DNA from: Stentor coeruleus
Taxonomy: Eukaryota > Ciliophora > Heterotrichea > Heterotrichida > Stentoridae
DNA length: 64,000 nucleotides
Reading direction: 5' to 3'
Assembly (NCBI GenBank): GCA_001970955.1
Contig: MPUH01000128.1
Span: forward strand, 35,703-99,702
Positions 22,001 through 30,307 of the stretch are shown in pieces. A program made the position numbers and the translations under genes. Under the pieces are notes generated by a model. It was not told the origin of the DNA and did no database searches. It saw only the letters and a program-made list of their open reading frames with translations. Numbering within the stretch: position 1 is the stretch's first letter; each line of letters opens with the position of its first letter.

Positions 22001-24066
22001 TCACCTCCTAAAGAATCAATAAGTTTATCAAAATGCTGGTTTTGATAAGTTCCTGTTCTAATACATATAGTTTTCTTAGTTTGTATGCATATATTGATTA
22101 ATCCTGAAGGTTTTGCTAAATTACTATTAGCTATATCAATAAGATGTTGTTCATGTGGATCCATAATAAACAATTTAGAAGCTTGGCTTGGAACTAAAGC
22201 TCTAAGTCTTTTAGATAGTATATTTAAAGCTAATTCAGGTTTAGTTTTCATTTCATGAAGAAGGTTTTTTATTTCAGCAAGTTTGGTTGATGATATGCTA
22301 GAAAGAGAATATATACTATTAGATTTTACAATTTGTGGACTTACTGAGAATTTTAGTAATTCAGAAACTTCTTCGGGTATGAAATGAATTGAAGTATGGG
22401 ATCGTTTTGTATTAGCTACTCGGAAACGAGTTACTGGTGAGTTATCGAGGGAATAGATTGTAGAATCGTATGTTGTGTGTATGTCTTCACCTCGGTTGAT
22501 CCATAAACATTCAAATAGACTAGCGACTTTGTAACTGATTTTTTCGAGAATTTCTTGTTCTTCTTGAGAAAATTCTTTATGGGATCGAAAGACTGATATT
22601 AAACCAATTATTGGATGTAAAGTTAGAGAACTGAGGATTGGCTGGATGATACCTATTTTGTCGTAACTGGATATGTCTGAAACTGGGACTTCTCCTGGTA
22701 ATACTATACGGCTTTTTTTAAGGTATACATAACCGAAAAGTGTATCTTTGCATATTGGCTGGGTAAGTTCATCACAATTTTCAGATTGCTGTGTCCAAAA
22801 TATATTAGAAATCTGGTTTGCAAAGTACACTGTACAACTATCAACTACAAGCAAATTACTTATAGCTCTGCGAATCTCTGCAAATATTCTAGGGTAATCA
22901 TAAAGTTCTTGAGAACTCACAGCAAAAGAGTTAAGCTCTCTAAACAATAAACCCAAAGTTCTATCATTAATATTTTTATCCCCCAAACTTGGTATAAAAT
23001 TTTCTTTTGGTAATGAAGAAATGATTTGTGACAATTTACTAGCAAAAGCTTCATCAAAAGGACTAAATGATGTGTTTTTCCTAAAGTACTCTATACACCC
23101 TAATGGTTCATTTTCTAAAGAAAAAATAGGGCAAACAAGTAAACTTTTCATTTTAATCTGTTTTTCCTGATCCCAAAGTGGTTCTGTAGACAATTCACTT
23201 ATATTCAGAATCTGTTTATAAGACAATAAACTATATTCCGCTGTTTTGGTTATTAAGCTTCTATAATCGCTAGTATCCATACCTAAAGCAATTATAGGTT
23301 TAAGAACTTCTTCTGTATAAAGATGAAATATAACTCCTTCACAAAGCATAACTTGACTTATTTGTTTTATGCTATTTTTTGTTATTTTAAACTCAGTTTT
23401 GATAACATTAATACATTTTTCTAATGAATTACGTCTATGAATTGCCCTAACTCCAATATTCATAAGATTTGTACTTTCCTCAACTTGTTCATTAACATTT
23501 TTAAGTTTTTTTTTCAGATCTGAACAATAAGTATAAATATCATAATGACCTATTGCCCAAAGACCTAAAGCTTCTGCTAGACAAAGATCACTATCAGTAA
23601 AATAACATAAAGAATTGTTTTCATCTTGTTTATTAAAAAGTAAAAGAACTAATCGGCATTGTTCATCTTTTATGATAGGTATACATGCTATTGCAGAAGT
23701 TTGGATAATTTCTTTAGAAGGTATTACATAAGGATTAAATTTGATCTTGAATGAATTATAAAATGATGAAGCTGAAGCATTGTTTACTGTTATTGACTCT
23801 TTATTTAACGCAGCATAGCCAGGAACTGAATCTTCGTTTATTGGGACTATTTTTGTAGTTTGAAAGGTTTTATAAAGTATTAGTTTTGACTCTTCAACAA
23901 AAAAAATTTCTGCCCAGCTTGACCCTGTGTATGTGCATAAAGATTTATGTAAGTAATCACTAATCATTACATTTGATAAATTTTGTACTTGGAACAAATA
24001 TTGTGTTTCTTTTACAATTTGTAGTAAATGCTCTCCTGTACTTCTGAAGGGCATACTTTTGTTCAT
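19096..24066 (-). CDS. Multi-GAF/PAS cyclic-nucleotide phosphodiesterase
   Basis: 1656 aa, no intron. About six GAF-like domains fill residues 15-180, 200-350, 370-525, 600-760, 790-930 and 940-1100. The sixth has the NK...F-x3-DE motif of cyclic-nucleotide-binding GAFs (INKKKGFFDESDE). A PAS-like domain follows (about 1110-1240), then the class I PDE catalytic domain (about 1350-1640). Metal-site motifs are intact: HNFYHGFNV, FCHDLEHPGRNN, ENHHAA and HGADLSHP. The normally invariant purine-contacting Gln (SQxGF) is Glu here (SEFGF). It should hydrolyse cAMP and/or cGMP under allosteric control by several small-molecule sensors. PDEs of other groups carry one or two GAFs, so this array is large. 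No membrane segment. Confidence 0.93.
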   Translation of the reverse strand: MNKSMPFRSTGEHLLQIVKETQYLFQVQNLSNVMISDYLHKSLCTYTGSSWAEIFFVEESKLILYKTFQTTKIVPINEDSVPGYAALNKESITVNNASASSFYNSFKIKFNPYVIPSKEIIQTSAIACIPIIKDEQCRLVLLLFNKQDENNSLCYFTDSDLCLAEALGLWAIGHYDIYTYCSDLKKKLKNVNEQVEESTNLMNIGVRAIHRRNSLEKCINVIKTEFKITKNSIKQISQVMLCEGVIFHLYTEEVLKPIIALGMDTSDYRSLITKTAEYSLLSYKQILNISELSTEPLWDQEKQIKMKSLLVCPIFSLENEPLGCIEYFRKNTSFSPFDEAFASKLSQIISSLPKENFIPSLGDKNINDRTLGLLFRELNSFAVSSQELYDYPRIFAEIRRAISNLLVVDSCTVYFANQISNIFWTQQSENCDELTQPICKDTLFGYVYLKKSRIVLPGEVPVSDISSYDKIGIIQPILSSLTLHPIIGLISVFRSHKEFSQEEQEILEKISYKVASLFECLWINRGEDIHTTYDSTIYSLDNSPVTRFRVANTKRSHTSIHFIPEEVSELLKFSVSPQIVKSNSIYSLSSISSTKLAEIKNLLHEMKTKPELALNILSKRLRALVPSQASKLFIMDPHEQHLIDIANSNLAKPSGLINICIQTKKTICIRTGTYQNQHFDKLIDSLGGDSKVESFLAVPIIVQDRSLGVIAFANASINFGPEEIAIAEFISIIPKDYLSNTNDNIRELRDAIQVGRRHKMLQQWCKQVFFVANSTQNKIALVKDTMQKLYEEKKFEKLIKAGLEILCAVINAEQSAVVYEEGGYFIEYLYKKGKIIKKSHLEDQGLLMKSLESGKSISLELMYGKENIIVIPFVEEKMPRLLIKAYNKRDDTLSYYCSFNKEDEQILNEFSAAMSSSFAAHNCEESPEALRQFIKQYATNLNIHSLICTIRTAAQKLLDCDRATVFIIEGNEMVVKAQGLEKEIPVDFRIPIGKGIIGTVAQTGQTENIHDVYEDPRFDPAMDKKTGYRTSTMLCMPVLDTNAKVIAALQMINKKKGFFDESDEETLVIFSEIISSALQNCSLFMHNITERTRILNILNSIGNYILVFNSEGMLDYSNKSIKPLFGITKKIAVKSHYSSWLRDNKKLVLDIAFVMQNPTKRIQKKQQKIVSARSKKTRTLPNISQPFQPSPQTEMYFHYTIASVHTFNKSETLGVVLILEDVSALAELDSKLKKMQLEVESMKSSIYGETSLQKCIQKLGAISKTLDNGDSKLHIEDVIKTLKQGNLNKADILSQIPSVQGYSNKVISEYIGLETLPHHETVRIERGPRRDSRKLVEVMEKSILSDLRDIDLDPFIITNHFPYVKTMFQDFDLIDQMEIDINYLLNFTNQVKDHYSVWDNPFHNFYHGFNVLHSIYMLLSTTKAGTFFSVHEIFALFIAAFCHDLEHPGRNNNFEINRGSHLSLIYNDKSVLENHHAAVTFKLLQNEKSNLLVKFSNDANRSFRKLVIVSILATDMARHVEGITTMTSRLKDIEENPLKNSDLEGLAGLLIHGADLSHPCKRYDEYQKWSKKVCDEFTLQYQEELLLGLTPTEIMKDLDKPEVYYASEFGFLKFVIKPLWDCINLWLNPHINQYIENLNENIEKYQKLKEMHPKSK

Positions 24067-25185
24067 ACTTTTATTAAGCTGAGATATTGAATTTTTTAGT
24101 GTAAGTTAATGGCTTTATGGAAAAGGGAATACGTAAAAACAGTCAGAAATGTTATTCTTCTGATATTTTTTTAGGTTTATTGTATAGATTCTTGATAATT
24201 TCATGAATAACACAAAATTAGGGAAACTAAATAGAAATTGCTTAAAGATTGAAATCTGGCAGTTTTGAAAAAAAACATTTTTCTTAGAAAAGTTTCTGAA
24301 TATAATATTTGAATTGTTTATATTAAGAATAAATTATTTTCAAAGTTTGATAATGAGTGCTAAGCGTTTTTATAAATTTTATATGTTTAGTTTTTGAATG
24401 AGTTTTGTGAAAAAGGATATTTTTTTCTTAGCCTATTCATTATATCATATATTTAATAATAGTTNCTTCGCGAAAAAGGATATTTTTTTCTTAGCCTATT
24501 CATTATATCATATATTTAATAATAGTTATGATTTTATTTAATATTAAAAACTTAGCATGGATTGTTAAACTATTTGTAATTTTAGCTTACTCTTGACTCT
24601 AAATAAATTATTAAATTTTAGCATGTCAAAAACTATTATTTTTTGGATTTATTCTATAGAGCGTAGATTATATATAAAATATCGCAAGTTTAATTTTAAA
24701 AACACTTTATTATTAGTATTTGGTAAACAAAAATACAAATATCATAACTCTTTACCCTTAAATCTTAAAAAGTAAATTATTTAAATCACAATCAATAGTA
24801 TAAAAGCAAAATATCGCTTTACTACTTTCAAAGATAAACAGTGCTACATGTCCCTATTATAAATCTTTCAATTTTATTAAATCTAAATAAAATTCTTTAA
24901 AACAAAAAAAAATGCATTATCCTTATCTATCCCGACACAAGATTTCAAATCAAGTTTGCAAAACTAATAAAAAAATAGCTAACCCAAAATTTTCATATCT
25001 CTAACAAAATACCCTATATTCAGCATCCTCTCCCACATAAATAATAAAAAAACCTAACACAAATAAACCTTCAAATCCTCATACCCTAAACCTTAAACCA
25101 ACATTTAAAAACCCAAATATCTTATATTACCTTACTCATCTTATATTTTCAAATCGATTATAAATTTACAAAAACTATTAAAGCA
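24067..25185. promoter_or_regulatory. Divergent intergenic region containing an assembly join
   Basis: 5' flanks of the PDE gene (minus) and a small plus-strand gene. It includes the N at 24465 with duplicated flanks. The right part (24900-25150) is strongly C-over-G. No gene seen; a 60-codon frame at 24593 is low-complexity and starts with TTG. Confidence 0.55.
24409..24527. other. Single-N scaffold join with 56-bp duplicated flanks
   Basis: Positions 24409-24464 and 24472-24527 are identical; the N is at 24465, followed by the unique bases CTTCGC. Interpreted as an unmerged contig overlap in non-coding DNA. Confidence 0.85.
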
Positions 25186-25677
25186 ATGAAATCATCAGGA
25201 TTCATCATAAAAGACCACAAATCACGTTTCCTACTTCCACAGTTAATTTCAAAAACCAAAAGAAGCAAACCTATAAAGCACAGGATTATCAGACTTAAAA
25301 AAAACTCAGAAAAAAATAAAATCTTAGTAGATACTCCAATCACTTGCAAAATAGCATTGTCTGAGGAGCCTATAAAAACATTGAATATTGCTTCAGAAAA
25401 TACAGAAAATATAAGAAGTTATGGGAGTTTTGCAGATAAGTCAGTAGGGACAAGTACACCTGTGAACTTTGGATTTATTCAAGAAAAAAAAAAATCTAAC
25501 GTTTTTTTGGAACTGATTAGTCCTTCAATTAAAACTGATACAGTAATACATTCGGCTAAACTTAAGGCTAAAAGTAGTAATAAAAGATTCATTAAGGTGA
25601 ATAGCATTTCAACTCAGAGCTTTACACCTAGACGTGATTTTAAAGTACTTCTTACAGGAACAGCATTAAAGTTTTAG
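25186..25677 (+). CDS. Small basic protein of unknown function
   Basis: 163 aa, ATG to TAG. Lys/Ser/Thr-rich and likely disordered; basic stretches (KTKRSKPIKHR near residue 25) could be nuclear targeting signals. No domain, signal peptide or membrane helix. Flanks show the G-poor left and C-poor right composition seen around confident genes. Not recognised. Confidence 0.5.
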   Translation: MKSSGFIIKDHKSRFLLPQLISKTKRSKPIKHRIIRLKKNSEKNKILVDTPITCKIALSEEPIKTLNIASENTENIRSYGSFADKSVGTSTPVNFGFIQEKKKSNVFLELISPSIKTDTVIHSAKLKAKSSNKRFIKVNSISTQSFTPRRDFKVLLTGTALKF

Positions 25678-26029
25678 GTTCATTCATATAACTTATTAAT
25701 TTTCAATTTAATACAAAATATAATTTCGCATATGATAATATTAACTTTTGCTTATATCTTAAATCTAAATTTCAGATAACTATCCAAATCCCAATTAATA
25801 TTTTCCCTTTCTATGAAGATTAAACTTTACGACCTTTGATTTATCAAAATAATTTCCTTTTCCCCAGAAATAAAATATCATTTTTAAGCATCATAAATTT
25901 ATATATCTTTATAATTTTCAAATTAAACATCATCATAGCATATATAGCCTTAAATATATCATATAAAATATAACCATTCTTAAACAGTTATACAAGATTT
26001 TAAATTCGCAAATATACTTTATAAGATAA
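25678..26029. promoter_or_regulatory. Upstream region of the ABHD17-like gene
   Basis: 352 bp, C-over-G near the start codon, with several TATATA-like runs (25935-25975) that cannot be told from background AT richness. No gene seen. Confidence 0.45.
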
Positions 26030-26845
26030 ATGGAATTAAATAGCTTGTTATTTCCAGCTCCTAATCCAAGCTACAACTCAGATTCTTTTCCAGGTGAGCT
26101 CATTTGGATTCCCCAATTAAGTCTTAAAGATCGTCCAAGTATCCCATGTTTATACTTATCATGTCAAAAAGGTTCAAGCAAGACAATAATTTTTTTCCAC
26201 GGAAATGCTGAAGATATAGGTTTGGCTTATGAGCTACTAGATCACTTAAGAATGACCTTACAAGTCCATATAATAGGAGTTGAATACCCTGGATATGGGA
26301 TTTATGAAGGAACTAGTACAGAACAAAGAGTTTATGAAGACGCGATGAATATTTTTCAATTTTTAATTACAACAGGTATAGATCCAAATGATATAATTTT
26401 ATTTGGTAGATCAATTGGTTCAGGACCTGCTTGTCATTTAGCATCTTCAGCGCGTCCTGCTGCTTTACTTTTAATGTCAGCTTATACTTCTATAAGAGAA
26501 GCTGTTAAATGTATTGTTGGTAAGTTTGCCCAGTATTTTATTAAAGACAGGTTTAGGAATATTGATTATATAGCGAATGTGCATTGTCCTGTATTTTTAC
26601 TTCATGGACAGAGAGATGCAATGATACCTTTTGAACATTCACAAGATCTAAGAGATAAATGTGCTGGTCCTTGTAGTATGATTCTTCCGGTTAATATGGA
26701 TCATAATGAATTTGATTTTTTTGAAGATCTTTCTTTACCATTGTCAGCTTTTCTAATGCAGCATGGGATATCAATTGTGCCAACAAATATCAGTAGGGCT
26801 TATTTGAATTTTCCTGCTTATCTATTCAAGCCTCCAACAAATTGA
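26030..26845 (+). CDS. ABHD17/ABHD13-like serine hydrolase (candidate depalmitoylase)
   Basis: 271 aa, ATG to TGA. An alpha/beta hydrolase: FFHGNAED (about 55-62) forms the oxyanion side, GRSIGSG (126-132) is the nucleophile elbow with Ser128, and LLHGQRDAMIP holds the acid Asp196. His225 in MDHNEF completes the triad. This set and the length match the ABHD17/ABHD13 group, in which ABHD17 members remove palmitate from proteins. The Cys-rich N-terminus that is palmitoylated in animal ABHD17 is absent, so membrane targeting must differ. A DHHC palmitoyltransferase at 58121-59099 could perform the opposite reaction; substrate linkage is inference. Confidence 0.88.
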   Translation: MELNSLLFPAPNPSYNSDSFPGELIWIPQLSLKDRPSIPCLYLSCQKGSSKTIIFFHGNAEDIGLAYELLDHLRMTLQVHIIGVEYPGYGIYEGTSTEQRVYEDAMNIFQFLITTGIDPNDIILFGRSIGSGPACHLASSARPAALLLMSAYTSIREAVKCIVGKFAQYFIKDRFRNIDYIANVHCPVFLLHGQRDAMIPFEHSQDLRDKCAGPCSMILPVNMDHNEFDFFEDLSLPLSAFLMQHGISIVPTNISRAYLNFPAYLFKPPTN

Positions 26846-27639
26846 AAACAACTTTTGGGCTATTATTCTTTTTTTACTCTAACTATCAAAAATTTTTATT
26901 ATTTATAAAGAAATAACTTAAGAATTGTATAATTATAAAACATGTAATTTGAAAAACTAAAAAATACTTAAAATTCTGATATACTAAAATTAGAATAATA
27001 TTAACCATATCTAAAAATCTTGTAAATAAGTTGGGACAATATATTTTCTTTCAACCTAATCATAACACACATGATTTCATTTATATATTATACTAAAACT
27101 AATTATTAGACTGTTTTATGCTATTATTAAGTTTCTTTCTCTTTAACATGCTAAAAAATAATTTAGTTTATTAGCCTTTTTTTAATTCTCTTTATAAGTC
27201 ATCTACTACAAAATAAAAAAATATAATCTCAAATGAAGAAATAATATTTACCATTACAAATAACACTAAATATCCTTAAAATTATAAAATCTCTATAACT
27301 CAATACATTAAATCATTTCCCTTAAATTAAAAATCTTTCCTTTAACATTAGCAAAAATATCATAATCTACAAAAAAAATCCATAACCAAACTTCTCTCAT
27401 CTCCAAAAAACCACAATTTTAATAAATCATTACAAAATTATAACATCTTCTTATCTTAAAAAATCATATTCACCTCCAACATTACTCATTAAAAGCATTC
27501 TTTATTCTTTCTCAACCGCATACTTTTCACACTTAACTATATAAAACATCTAATTTTCATCAAAAACCTATACCTAACCATCCCATAAATTTCTCAGTCA
27601 ATCCTAGTAAAATGTTATGGCCACAAATTATAATAATAA
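26846..27639. other. Intergenic region between plus-strand genes, no gene seen
   Basis: AT-rich; the last ~400 bp before the EF-Tu gene are C-containing and nearly G-free. No open frame or RNA gene recognised. Confidence 0.6.
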
Positions 27640-28960
27640 ATGTTTAGGTTAGTGTGTAGGTCGTTCGCAAAATTCGTCCGTGACAAGCCGCACTTGAACG
27701 TGGGCACAGTTGGTCATATTGACCACGGCAAGACCACTCTGACGGCTGCAATAACTCACTACCTAAACAACAAAGGCATGGCAGAAAAACGAACATATGA
27801 GCAAATCGATTGTGCTCCTGAAGAAAAAGCCCGTGGAATTACAATCAACACAACTACCCTTGAATATCATACAGATAAAAGACATTATTCTCATATGGAT
27901 TGCCCTGGGCATTCAGATTATGTCAAAAATATGATTACAGGGGCAGCTCGTATGGATGGTGCAATTTTAGTGGTCTCAGCACCAGATGGAGTTATGCCTC
28001 AAACAAGAGAACATGTATTACTTTGCCGATTAAAAAATATAAATAATATATATAAAAAAATTATGCCGACAAACTGGGGTTAAAAGTATTGTGATCTTTT
28101 TAAACAAATGCGATTTGATGGATGATGCTGATTTACAAGAAATCGTTGAAATGGAAGTTAGAGAAATTCTAACAAAATATGATTTCGATGGACAAGGTGC
28201 GAAATGTATTCGTGGTTCTGCTTTAGCTGCACTTGGTCAAGCAACACATGAATTGTATAGTTCTAAACAAATAGGGGAATTACTTGATGCTATGGATACA
28301 GGGCTTTTAATTCCAGAAAGGGCAAAGGATAAACCTTTTCTTTTAAGTATTGAAAGTTGTTATAATATAGCAGGTAGAGGGGCTGTTGTTACTGGATGTG
28401 TTGAACATGGGGTTATTAAACCTGGAGCTGATGCTGAAGTTATTGGGCTAACAAAAACTCCATTGAAAACTGGGATTATGAGTGTTGAAACTTTTAAGAA
28501 AACTTTAGATGTTGGAGAACCTGGAGATAATGTTGGTGTACTGTTAAGAGGTTTAAGGAAAGAAGATTTACATAGAGGACAAGCTTTAGTTCAGCCTGGG
28601 AAATATGAAGTTTTTTTCAATTTTGAGTCACAGTTGTATATATTAAAAGAGGAAGAAGGTGGTAGGAAGAAACCATTTTTTTCTGGTTTTAGTCCTCAGT
28701 GTTTTGTTAGAACTGCTGATGTTCAGACAGCTATAAAACTTCCTGAAGGAAAGAAAATGGCTGTAGGTGGAGATCACTTTACTGCTGTGCTTAAATTACA
28801 AGCACCTTTACCTATTTATGTTGGATGTAGATATGCTTTAAGAGAAGGTGGAAAAACTGTTGGTGGAGGGGTTATTACTAAAATTTTACCAGATGAGGCT
28901 TCTGACCTTGCATCTTTATCAAAGAAAAAAACCCCAGCGTCGGGATCTAAGAAGAAGTAG
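27640..28960 (+). CDS. Mitochondrial elongation factor Tu, frame interrupted by a 40-bp insert
   Basis: The first segment (27640-28029) has a short basic, presequence-like N-terminus then P-loop GHIDHGKT, the switch I RGITI and DCPGHSDYV motifs. The second (from 28070) starts inside the conserved run [16 protein letters not shown] with the NKCD guanine motif and continues through domains 2 and 3 to a Lys-rich end. Between them, 28030-28069 shifts the frame and leads to stop. Removing exactly those 40 bp joins LLCR to QTGVKSIV, the expected EF-Tu sequence, giving 426 aa. EF-Tu delivers aminoacyl-tRNA to the mitochondrial ribosome. Either the insert is removed in the working genome copy or this copy is broken. 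Confidence 0.93.
28024..28069. other. IES-like insert bounded by 6-bp direct repeats
   Basis: Two copies of TGCCGA (28024-28029 and 28064-28069) flank a 34-bp body (28030-28063) made only of A and T. Deleting the body and one repeat restores EF-Tu exactly. There is no GT start or AG end anywhere the repeats allow, so it is not a spliceosomal intron. The repeat lacks the TA dinucleotide typical of ciliate IES ends. The body is nearly a mirror repeat rather than an inverted repeat. Likely an internal eliminated sequence kept in this molecule; a scar of DNA repair is the alternative. Confidence 0.75.
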
Positions 28961-29211
28961 TTAGTTTTATAGAATTTAAAGATGAGGGTGATTAGAATAA
29001 GATGATTGGATTAAAAGATGAAATTAATAGGAAATTAAGATAGGATTTTTGGGAATTGTTGGTAATGATGCTATGAGTATAAGATTTTATCTAGTTGTAA
29101 AAAATTTGTTTATTAGCAAAAGCATAGTTAATATTCTCTAATATGACTAAATTATTTCATTTACTATAACAAAAAATTCAACTACTATTTCTAAAATATA
29201 TAAACTGAACA

Positions 29212-30189
29212 ATGGGAACATTATGTGAATCCTGCTTAAAAGACTTTAGTAACACAAAAGCCTTAACTGAGTTAGAAATAGAAAAAATTAGAAGGATTCA
29301 AAAAAATCGTGTAGTCCTTCAGCCATTCATAAAAATCCAAGCAGTATGGCGTGGCTACCAAACCCGTAAAAAACTATACATGCAGCTTATAGAAACTCCA
29401 TTAAGCAAAGCAACAGAAAGCAAACTAGGCAAATTCAAATATACTATCGAAACTTTTGGCATGGAAAAAAGGGGTCCATTCCGATATCCAAACAAATCAA
29501 TCTATATCGGCGAATGGAATCCAAAAACAAATCTTCGTGAAGGTAAAGGAATTCATATCTGGAATGATGGTTCATATTATGAAGGATACTGGCGTTTAGA
29601 CAAAACAAATGGTAAAGGTCGGCTTATTCATGGTGATGGGGATGTTTATGAAGGTGATTGGAAAGATGATAAAGCTGAAGGTATAGGAATATTTATACAT
29701 ACTGATGAAACTATATATGAAGGTGAATGGTTAAATGATAAACAACATGGACAAGGTATTGAACGTTGGCCTGATGGATCTTGGTATAAAGGAACATATT
29801 ATAAAGGTTATAAACAAGGATATGGGGAATTTTATTGGAAAGATGGGAGTAATTATAGAGGGGATTTTGTGCATAATGATCTTGAAGGAAAAGGCACTTA
29901 TAATTGGCCGAATTTAAGATCATATACAGGGTTATGGAAAAATAATAAAATGCATGGAGAAGGGGTTTTTAGATGGAATGATGGAAGATTGTATGTAGGA
30001 TCATATATTGATGATTTAAAACATGGAGTTGGGGAGTTTAGATGGCCTGATGGGAAAGTATTAAAAGGGACATGGGAAAAAAATAAACAAAATGGTGAAG
30101 CTTTGATTGTTTTCCCTGATGGGCAGAGAAAAATCACGTATTGGGATATGGGTAAACAGATAAACACTGATGAAGATGTGAGTTTTTAA
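29212..30189 (+). CDS. IQ-motif and MORN-repeat protein with lipidation-type N-terminus
   Basis: 325 aa. The N-terminus Met-Gly-Thr-Leu-Cys-Glu-Ser-Cys fits N-myristoylation of Gly2 with nearby palmitoylated Cys (prediction). An IQ motif (IKIQAVWRGYQTRKK, about 42-56) should bind calmodulin or centrin. From about residue 95 there are nine MORN repeats with cores such as YEGDWKDDKAEGIG and YKGTYYKGYKQGYG; they bind membrane lipids or build cortical structures in protists. The combination suggests a Ca2+-responsive cortical membrane scaffold. It converges on the TPR-IQ gene with only about 118 bp between stops. Confidence 0.9.
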   Translation: MGTLCESCLKDFSNTKALTELEIEKIRRIQKNRVVLQPFIKIQAVWRGYQTRKKLYMQLIETPLSKATESKLGKFKYTIETFGMEKRGPFRYPNKSIYIGEWNPKTNLREGKGIHIWNDGSYYEGYWRLDKTNGKGRLIHGDGDVYEGDWKDDKAEGIGIFIHTDETIYEGEWLNDKQHGQGIERWPDGSWYKGTYYKGYKQGYGEFYWKDGSNYRGDFVHNDLEGKGTYNWPNLRSYTGLWKNNKMHGEGVFRWNDGRLYVGSYIDDLKHGVGEFRWPDGKVLKGTWEKNKQNGEALIVFPDGQRKITYWDMGKQINTDEDVSF

Positions 30190-30307
30190 TAGGTGTATGA
30201 TTATTTTTGATATTTTTTTAATGGGAAATGATAATTTTGATAAGATTTTGATTTAAAATTGTGGTTTTGGGTTAGAAGAACATTTTTTTAAACTATTAGT
30301 AGGGTTT

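Noticed and set aside
24593-24775. 60-codon frame upstream of a small plus-strand gene
   Set aside because: Starts at TTG, low complexity, inside an AT-rich 5' flank.
28030-28069. EF-Tu insert as an ordinary intron
   Set aside because: No GT/AG boundaries are possible within the repeat ambiguity, and its 40-nt length is unlike the 15-16 nt introns here.
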